DNA from: Immersiella caudata
Taxonomy: Eukaryota > Ascomycota > Sordariomycetes > Sordariales > Lasiosphaeriaceae
Length of the DNA stretch: 64,000 bases
NCBI GenBank assembly: GCA_030512335.1
Contig: JAULSU010000003.1
Coordinates: 2,170,001-2,234,000 of the forward strand
Direction of reading: 5' to 3'
A program made the translations under genes and the position numbers. This document shows positions 55,783-64,000 of the stretch, in pieces. The first letter of the stretch is position 1. Every line of letters begins with the position of its first letter. The notes beneath the pieces are model-generated. The model did not search any database. It worked only from the letters and a program-made list of their open reading frames with translations, and was not told the origin of the DNA.

Positions 55783-58039
55783 ATGCTGTCCAGCTTGAGC
55801 AATAGCCCCATGGCCTCCAACTCGTCCCACCGCCCAAGCCCCCCGCGGTCGACGCGGTCCTTTCCACGACCCGATCCGCCCGCGACATCATCAGACACCA
55901 CGCGCTCCAAGAGGGCCAGCACGCTCCAAAATGGTGCCAGCACTGCCCAACGGTCCGCCTTCAAGACGCAGACGAAAGAAGATGTCGACCACTTCGAGAG
56001 CAGGATCAGCGAGGAGGCAGCCGAGCCCCCCAGGCAATCGGTGGACTTGGATGAGCTGCCGATCGAACTGATAAGCTTCACCGACCGCTTCATTGAACAG
56101 CTCTCGGCCAAGGTTCATCCAACGCCGCCCAACATCGAAAATCTCTCCAGCATGTTCCAAGAATTCTACGCGACGGCCGCCTCCCACATCCAGACGCATA
56201 TCGATAGCCTGGCGACCCGCCAAAGGAGGGAAGCCTCCCCCGCTCCGTCTAGCTCTTCCCGCCAGTCAGCCGCGAGCATGCTCCGCGCAAAGGCAGCGTC
56301 CCTTGGCAACAAGGAGAAGGCCAAGGCCGGCCCCGGGCGGCGAGACTCAGACCAGCAGATGCTCACAGCAGAGGAATATGCCGAGCGGAGGAAAGCCAGG
56401 AAAGTCCTGGAACAAAAACGGGTGCTGATGGAAGAGGCTGTGGAAAGGAGGTTGTGCGAGGGTATCTACAACAAGATTTACCGCCACCACACCACACAAG
56501 ACGAGGCACAGGATGATAAGCTGAGGTCCAAGACTGCTGCCCTGTCTGTGGTCGGAATCGGCCCCGCCGATCTGGGGATCGACATCGGAGGATCTGAGGA
56601 ACCGGAGACTGCCGCGAAGAAGCAAGAGGAGGTCAAGACTTGGCTAGAAGAGGCCAGAAAAGAGCTCATTCTTATGAACGAGTCAAGGTATCCTCTCGGC
56701 AAGCTGAATCACCTCAAGGCGGCACACAAGAGCATTATAGACACACTCTCCCACTTCCATCCGTCTTCTTCGGCAGACGAGCTCATGCCCATGCTCATCT
56801 ACACTCTCATCACCCTTCCCCCGGCAAATCTCAACGTCATAAGCGACGTCAACTTCATCCAGAGGTTCCGCTGGGAGCCAAAACTTGTAGGCGAGACAGC
56901 ATACTGCTTGACGAACCTTGAAGCCACCATTAGCTTCCTCGAGACGGTGGATCTCTCCACTCTTCGGGCAGACGAAGCCCCTACCGGGCCCTTGAAGAGC
57001 GTACCGGGGACTCCGAGGGCCGAGACTTTCCCTCCCGCCTACTCGGCCGCAACGCCGGGCCAACCCGAGACGACCCCCGTCGCTGGAACCACTCTCAAAA
57101 CCACCAACCCGTCCTCCGCAGCTGGTCTTCGCGCCGCCGTCCAGCTGCGCAACCGGCGACTCAGCGACTTGGTCAACACGCCGGCGCAGGCGTTCAACGC
57201 GGCTAGTGACGCTGTTCTCCTCACGGCAGATCAAGGGCTGAAAACCATCGGCACCAGTCTAGGCGAGAGCTACAAGTTCCTACTAGGAAAGCTCCGCGAG
57301 CAGCCTGAAGGTCGAGGGACTGAAATTGTCGTCCCCAAGACCCTCGAGGATGCCCGCAAGCTAATCGGCACCCCGCCGCCAAATGACGATGACGATGCCG
57401 GCTCCGCGAGCGGTACAAGTTCAGTTCACAGCCCTGAGGATGGCGATGGGACTGTGAGGCGTACCGCAACACCGCGGGAAGACAAGCTGCTCAACCTCGT
57501 CGCGGGAGGCAGGAAGGCCTCAAGAGACCGCAGCGTAGATAGTGCCAAGAGCGGTGGCAGCGCGAAACGAGCGGTATCAAGCGGAATTGGCGAGGAGAAG
57601 GCCACATCCAGCAGTGCCTCGCCCCTCCCCGTTGGCCCGGCCTCGGCACTTGACTCTATGCGGAATCTAGGCAACTCCCTGAATCCTATGGCGCGATTCT
57701 CAGCTGGCCTTGGGGGACTCAGGGGTTTCGGACGGACGAGCTCGACACCGGCGGTCGTGCCTAGCGCGGGGGGTGATCTCGCCATAGTATGCTTCCTTTT
57801 GGCGATGATGATGAGAAATGAAAGCGGCGAATGACTGACTGATTGGTTGTTTCTAGGCCTTCCCCGATATCGCCGCCGCACTCCCGCCCAAGGAGGTGCC
57901 CAAGATCGATCCTCCGATCAAACGCTTCATGGAGCTGCAGAATCCAGCCGACTTGAGGCTGGGCGAGGTGTTGGAGCTACTTAGGGATTATAGACGATTG
58001 GCGAATGCACTGAAGGATATGGGTGCGTTGAAGGAGTAA
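55783..58039 (+). CDS. VPS9-domain Rab5-type guanine nucleotide exchange factor
   Basis: Exons 55783-57786 and 57857-58039 (70 bp intron, phase 0) give 728 residues. A Ser/Pro/Arg-rich start is followed by a helical bundle region (about 90-300; EEYAERRKARKVLEQKRVLM). The VPS9 core (about 225-395) has LGKLNHLKAAHKSIIDTLSH, SADELMPMLIYTLITLPPAN and ETAYCLTNLEATISFLETVD, with the conserved Asp/Glu and Pro of the catalytic helices. VPS9 proteins load GTP on Rab5/Vps21 at early endosomes. The Ser/Thr-rich C-terminal half is probably regulatory; exon 2 adds a charged helix (FMELQNPADLRLGEVLELLR). No CUE domain is seen, so it is less like Vps9 itself than Muk1-type or RIN-type proteins. Confidence 0.9.
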
Positions 58040-61000
58040 AGTTTGGGGGTGTTGTCTTTCAATGGACAGAGACAGAGACATTTGGATGATGGGAGTGTGG
58101 TACGGGACCTGAGTGTTTACATAGACGGCTGGTTTGGCTCGGTGGTAAATGGCATGGGGGTTGGGCTTGTTTTTACTTCGGCTTTGACTTCGTAGCATGG
58201 CGGCGCGGCTGGTTTGGTAGCGGGTAGCTTAATATGGAGTATCGGGTATTTTTTAGTGCTTTTTTTTTGGGATTGTCGGCTGGGAGATATCGTTCTGATG
58301 GCGCCCGTCCGTGATGGAATAGTTTGAGGTTGTTGGGCAACCGTACGCCTTGAAACAGGCAGGCCGCCTTCCCTTGCCGCTTGACTTTCTTACGGAGAGC
58401 CCGGAATACAACCACCCTCAGCAACAAGATACACCATCTTTGACGTTTCTCCACAAGATCCAACATACATTTCCCTCTCTAAAAAGTTCTCCAAGTTACA
58501 CCTAAGTTTCATTCCAACCGACACTCCCCGCGGCCGATGACTCGACCAAAACTGCCTCACTTAACACCAACTACCACCATGTAATATCTGTGTGATGCTG
58601 TCTACAGCGTATACGCTATTTGTCAAAGCGGCAGGCTCGTATAGGATTAGTCAGAAGACTGCGGCCCCTTATCGGATGTAACTTTCCCCATCCGAGACCC
58701 GACGGGTCGGCAAGGGGGATCCAGTTTACCTTAGGCAATTTCCGTCCCATCAGATTGGATCAGGGGCCGATGTCGTCAGCGGAAGCCAGGCTGGGCCAGG
58801 CTGACCCGTCGATTTGGTGCTTTGCCGTAGGCAAGGCTGAGCCGAAGGTGAATGCCAAGTATCCACAGGGCGAATATCAGTTATTTGTGCCACTATCTCC
58901 GTACTCGGCTCCTCGCTACCCTCGGTTCATGAGCACGAGTAAGAACCTCGAGTGCTGGCTCACCCGTTGAGTGATGATAGGGCGGTCCCGTACCTGCGGT
59001 ATTGCCCAGTGCAGTACTCGCAGGGCTTGATATTAAGATACAGCCTACACTCACTCCCTGCTGGTCGTGTTAGCGTTTACCCCTGATTTGGGTGCGACCT
59101 GCCACCATCCCGTCCCTTCCCGCCCTCTCCACACCGTGCCACGATCGCACCGGATGCCTGGGACCTGCTATAGGCGGTGAGCTTAGCACAGTGATACTCG
59201 ATCGCGATCATATTGGGGGTTAATTTGGGCCAGGGAACAAGGGAAGCGTAGTGGGTGGAAGTGACAGGAGCGATAAGAGCGCACAACAGCGGGGATCTGC
59301 TGGCTGTCACCGACCCAACTACAGGTCGTTGGCTAATCGAGACGAGAGCGGACAGGATGCCGAATCTCTCAGCGCTTGTTGTCGCATGTAATGAGACGGG
59401 ATGGGAAGGGGCAGGTGGGAAAGGGCAGCATGCGATCAAGTCGTACCTGCCGTTGGCAGCGTCACTTGTGCCTATGGCAGTGAGGGGACTACACTACCCC
59501 TGTGGCTCGCGACGTTGGACGAAGTCGTCGTGAGAGACAAAAACGGAGCCTAGGTTGAATTCAGAAAGCGCCGAGTATTCCCGCAACGGAGAACATAACG
59601 GGGCGAGGCTATGCCCGCATTGTGTTGCGATAGGGCGCGATGGAACATTTCGGGCATAACCGCCGGTGTATGTTTCTATGCTGTCGTCAGAAGTGATTTG
59701 TCATAATTGACCAAGGAGTCATATGCCGTCGAAAATTCTTAACATGGTCGTCGTCCAAGCCCCGGCTGGTAGCCCGGTCGCCGGTCGCGGATGTGGCGCC
59801 CGGAGGATTGTGCCGAAACACCATTCGGCCGCTAAGCGGATGGTTGGCATCAAAATCCGGCAACCATCCCGCCACCCGGCGAGCTTTTAGCTATTCAAAA
59901 TTGCTCCTACGGTCTGAGACAGCAACCCATTACTACTACACAGCCTCCGCTGCCCGATTGTCGTCGGCAGTTGACCAACTCTAAAGCGATGCAAAAGACC
60001 CAGCAAGGGGTCCTGGTAAGTCTTCGGCCCGTATGCTCCGCCACAGACGGCGCCGGTTTCCACATGGTCTGGCGTGGTAGGGGGGGATATGTCCCGACAC
60101 GTTCGGTCTCCTTGGGACGCACGATGCAGAACGAGCCTACAGTGCGGAGTTGAGATCCGCTGTTCCCTCATGCTTCAAGAAGCTTGAGCTGCGAGGCCTT
60201 TACCTCAGCCACCACCACTGAGTCTTGGCCGGCATTCGTTTTGCAGATGCGACGGATGCGCGCTGCCTCTCGTCGCGTGCTCTCATCAGAGTATGCCGCG
60301 GGGGAAAGGGCACTCACGGCCAAAAGGCGGAAGGGCGCTCTGAAGCCACACATTACACAGCACACCCTCATGCTGATTGTGCTCAACCCCATACCCGATC
60401 GAGCAAAAAAGCGCGGCTCTCTGTCGGGAGTCGGGTGGGATAAGCCCCCCCACTAACGTCATGCACCGAAGGTCGAAAGGCGCCCTTCTAGAAGGATGGT
60501 TGGAATCCATGGAACCTCCCCCACAGCGAGGAGTCAGGACGGCTAACCCATCGCGTCTTGCAATGGTGATTATTGAGATGAGTCGTCGCAACAGCCCAGC
60601 ATGATATGACGGGTGCAGAGATGCACGGCTGTGAAATCCGACTGACAATCGTCATCGCGCTTGTCGCCTTCGTTTCGTTTACTGGGATAGGACACTTCTC
60701 GGAGACTTGAAACGCTGCGCTGGGCGCGCAATCCAAAGATCTTGATTTTGGGGGATGCAAAAGTGGAATGCGGGGAAAACGAGCCGAAGCTCGCGAGGCA
60801 GCGAAACTGTAACCACTGCCGTGGGCTCCAGTCACTCCGTTTCCGTAACAATTGGCGAGGCCGGCGCGTGCTGACTGGCCAGGTTCCGACGGTGGAACAC
60901 GGCCGCGGAGATGAACGATGACAAAACACCCAAACCATGCATTTCATTTCACGTTGACCGCCATTACCAATGCCAAAACGGACCACAAACGCGGCATGAG

Positions 61001-62644
61001 TTGCTGCAACGTTTCCTCGCTCAACACGTAACTACGGGATCCCAACTCGTGGCTTAGCGGGCGTGTCGATGTCGCCGAACGCAGTGAAACCGATGCAAAC
61101 GAGAGCTTGCGTCCCGTCTCCTATTGGCATTCAGTGCGGACGTGTCATTCAGCCAACATGGGACTGAGCCAACAAGTTATTCAAACAAGTCATTCTTGCT
61201 TGGCAGCCGTCAGCCTTGGGTTCGGAGACATGCCAGGACCCCGTACCGAGCCGAGGAATCCCGTGGATTGATGACAAAGTCACCGGGGCCGGGGGAATCC
61301 CACACAACCACCACGGACGATGAATCAATCGCATTCATCGGGAATCGCATCTCAAACTGGCGCACAACCTGCGCACTGATTACGGAGCGGACAAAGGAAG
61401 TTACCGTTTCGTTATGTATCACCAGTCAAAGTCAACTGGCACCGTAGTTTCCATCGATGCAGGCATGGGAGCGCTGCAAAGCCAAGTTTCGTTTTGGACC
61501 GTCTTGTTGAGCGAATGCCCGTGGCTGGATGTTTCCGAGGATTTCTTGCCGGAGCAAAAAGAGCGCCCTATTCGGCCGGAGACTTCGCCGTAACTTCATG
61601 CCTGCGGGAATTTACCAACAAGTGCACGTACGAATCTACCTGCTGCGGTCATTGTGTCAAGGCGTCAGGCGACCCAGCTCTACGAAATCAATAATGCGTT
61701 CGCGATACAGGCCCGTATTGCGTAAATGAAGGCATTGCATCGCCTCAACGCGACGCCTCGCATGCACAGTAGTACCTACTCCGTTGCGTGGAACTTGCGA
61801 CGCTCCGTCAATTTGTCCTGACCGACTGCGTAGCCGGCATTACCCTGCCCCCTTTACGTGGAGGTCTTGGTGAAGCGGGTAGAGTAGACTCAAACCAAGC
61901 TTCGGAGGTAGGGGGATTTAGGATGTTGCAGACCGGAATTAACAATTCGAAATCGCATCGTCGCTTGGACGCTGATTACCAGCCGAAACCCGGTTTCCCC
62001 TTGGTCAATGTGAGTCGAGTCACCGAAGGACAGCGGACTTATCTCGCAATGGCTCTCTTCCGCAAATGGCGGAGACGGCATGCTTCCGATGCGATTCTAA
62101 GGACGGCGGGTACTGCGAGTAAGCAACAGAGCGAGAGGAAATGGCGGAAATCGAGGGACCGAAACGCGAAGGCTCGGGCTTTCCACACTTTCCACACACC
62201 GCCCGCTCTTGCGCGGTGCGCGGAACGGTGCCCACCTGACAAACGGCGCAGGGGTGTCCGCATCCGTTTAACCCCGAGTTCCGTCGAGACCAGCGCCTGA
62301 CCTCCACATGTTGAACATGGCTCGGGGGCTTATACAAGAAGGTGTCCCTCCCTTTGATCGAGACACCACGATTCCACCATCTTCCCACCAGCTCCACAGT
62401 CGAACAAACAACATCAAGCTTTACAATTGCGACTTTAGCTACGCCGTTTGCGAGACTTGAATCAATCAGTTTGGCTACTGGAATATCTTGGACTGCCCCC
62501 CAGCCCTACCTACACCGCCCAGACCACTTGCTGCCGCGCACCCTTCAGGGCAGCTAACCGAAATCGGCACTGAGTCACTCAGAAAATACGCCATAGCACC
62601 CACCGAATATTAGGGAAGCTTTGCTCCCAGCTCGACACGACACG
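58040..62644. other. 4.6 kb gene-free region
   Basis: No frame has a domain or good codon use; those present are short or start without ATG (for example 58620-58970, 61788-62300). No repeats, transposon ends or strong AT bias (as repeat-induced mutation would leave) are visible. It may be an unusually long promoter for the gene at 62645, or hold non-coding RNA. Confidence 0.5.
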
Positions 62645-63415
62645 ATGACTTCTCCTCTGCACATCTCAACAACATCACCCTCAAGGCCCAAAAAGTCGAC
62701 CATTGAATCCTCGCCCATCGTTGCATCCCCCTTCAAGCTTGCCACCAAAAAGATGTCGGTGACACAAGCATACTTTCTGGCACACAAGGCCCGGGCAAAG
62801 CTTTCGTCCGAGGCTGCACGCCCCGACCACAACCTCCGCCTTCTCGTGGGCCACGCCAACCTCCTCGACAGCCTCATGCTCGACCTTGCCGAGGCTGAGA
62901 GGGAACAAGAATCCTGGTTCAACCAATCGGTCCGCGGCGCCGCCCCCAAGAGCGAAGAGAAGCACATCCAATGGGCCGACTCCATCGTCGAGCAGTCAGA
63001 GCATGACTTTGATGGCTCCGACTCTTCTGATGACGACAGTGACTTCTCTGACGACGAGGACGTTGAGATGGCCGACATCGTCTCCCTCCGAAGGATACCA
63101 TCCCACACCGTCAAGGATTATGGGTACGACATGGAGGATGAGGATGACTACGAGGATGACGAGGAGGACTTTGCGCAGCTCGCCCTGCAGAGGAGTCCAT
63201 CGCACTCTGCATCACCGCCCGAGCTTGATCACGATTCCGATACTTCTGAAGACGAGTCGATGCCGCCTTCGCCCCCGACCGTCGTGCTCCCCACATTCTC
63301 CGAGAAGCAAGCAGACAGTTACTACGCACCAACACAGGAAGACAAGGACGCCTTCTACGACGATGGCTACTACCTGCCACCGAGGAATCCAGCAAGATTA
63401 GTCTCGGCGTACTAG
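62645..63415 (+). CDS. small acidic fungal protein of unknown function
   Basis: The frame is intronless, 256 residues, from the ATG of MTSPLHISTTSPSRPKKSTI; the in-frame extension to 62621 starts with TTG and is not used. Residues about 36-95 form a helical block (KKMSVTQAYFLAHKARAKLS, then PDHNLRLLVGHANLLDSLML and DLAEAEREQESWFNQSV) that looks conserved and recalls unnamed ascomycete proteins. A strongly acidic Ser/Asp/Glu stretch follows (DGSDSSDDDSDFSDDEDVEM, YDMEDEDDYEDDEEDF), then a Ser/Pro tail ending YYLPPRNPARLVSAY. No signal peptide, membrane segment or catalytic motif. Nucleic-acid mimicry or histone binding by the acidic run would be speculation. Confidence 0.8.
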   Translation: MTSPLHISTTSPSRPKKSTIESSPIVASPFKLATKKMSVTQAYFLAHKARAKLSSEAARPDHNLRLLVGHANLLDSLMLDLAEAEREQESWFNQSVRGAAPKSEEKHIQWADSIVEQSEHDFDGSDSSDDDSDFSDDEDVEMADIVSLRRIPSHTVKDYGYDMEDEDDYEDDEEDFAQLALQRSPSHSASPPELDHDSDTSEDESMPPSPPTVVLPTFSEKQADSYYAPTQEDKDAFYDDGYYLPPRNPARLVSAY

Positions 63416-64000
63416 ACCATCTCTTCGGCGTCTCTTCCTTTTGTCTGCTGCTTCTATGGCATGAGCACGGCGTTTTTAGCGAATGATACCAAAATCCACA
63501 ATTGGGGTCATAGAAGAATCGGGTTTAGAACGAACAACAGAGCGAAGGGTGTCACCACTCAATATACAATGATCAGTTATGGGATATGGGTTTTTCAATA
63601 ATTATTTTTCATTCTACTTCTCTCGCTCCCTGGCCTTCCTGGATGGGCTGGCTTCAAGGTTGAGTGAGAGGGCTGGCTGCAGCCTTGGGAGGATGGTTTC
63701 AAAGGGAGGCAGCGCAAAAAGCAGCTGCCCCTATTCATTGGACAGAACATAGCAACACTGGCATGACCAGAAATCAAGAAACATTCAATTGTCACACCTC
63801 ATCCGAATGCAGTGCTCTCGAGTGTTGTGAAATGCCTCTCCCTCTGTTTCCCGGGAACCCTTGCAATTCGGGTTCTCTATGATCACGATGTCGCAACCTC
63901 GTGTGCCCACTTCAGATCCCCGACTTCGGTGGGCACCGATTACCAAAGTAGGTTTAGGTTTTCACACACCCACACACCCACACCCCCTGCAAGCTGGTCG
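63416..64000. other. 3' flank with CACACCC microsatellite
   Basis: 585 bp to the window end with no supported frame. A CACACCCA-type repeat lies at about 63963-63986. Confidence 0.5.

Noticed and set aside
1..64000. Biosynthetic cluster, CRISPR array, provirus or active transposon
   Set aside because: No PKS/NRPS/terpene enzymes, spaced palindromic repeats, capsid/integrase or transposase motifs were found on either strand.

Overview
This window is from the nuclear genome of a filamentous ascomycete (Pezizomycotina, most likely Sordariomycetes). The basis is: about 22 intron-bearing genes with mostly 40-130 bp GT..AG introns; an Atg15 lipase, Ste3/PRE-1 pheromone receptor, WOPR (Gti1/Pac2) regulator and Zn(II)2Cys6 factor of fungal type; and cytosolic ribosomal protein genes with small early exons. 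No prokaryotic, viral or active-transposon genes, no CRISPR array and no complete tRNA were found. Family assignments are from reading the protein sequences; no database search was run.

Layout. 1-10.2 kb is gene dense: LAA1/HEATR5 (minus, cut by the left edge), TACO1/YebC-like translation factor, PET100, and TDP1. 10.2-19 kb is a gene desert holding three minisatellites and a decayed LYC1-like acetyltransferase pseudogene. 19-20.2 kb is a WOPR-domain master regulator. 21.2-26.1 kb holds three mitochondrial genes: cardiolipin synthase, MTO1 and mitochondrial SSB. 27.3-29.3 kb is the Ste3-type receptor, followed by 4.5 kb of gene-free DNA with homopolymer and purine tracts and a tRNA half. 33.8-38.5 kb holds a Zn(II)2Cys6 regulator and an SRA-YDG (methylcytosine-reader fold) protein, possibly fused to the unknown reading frame just upstream. 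39.1-41.9 kb holds a Par14/PIN4 isomerase and the divergent ribosomal pair eS12/uS8. 42.7-58 kb is dense again: GT90 (CAP10-like) glycosyltransferase, PAF1, RER1, enoyl-CoA hydratase, a RING plus three zinc-module protein, ATG15 and a VPS9-domain Rab5 exchange factor. 58-62.6 kb is gene free, followed by a small acidic unknown protein.

Themes. Six genes act in mitochondria (TACO1, PET100, CRD1, MTO1, RIM1, ECHS1). Five act in membrane traffic or vacuolar turnover (LAA1, RER1, ATG15, the VPS9 protein and possibly the GT90). The regulators (WOPR, Ste3, Zn2Cys6, SRA) sit beside the long gene-free stretches. Exon coordinates are hand derived from reading frame, splice consensus and family alignment from memory; the least certain are TDP1 intron 5, CRD1 intron 1, exon 2 of the gene at 36.2 kb, and the last acceptor of the Zn2Cys6 gene.
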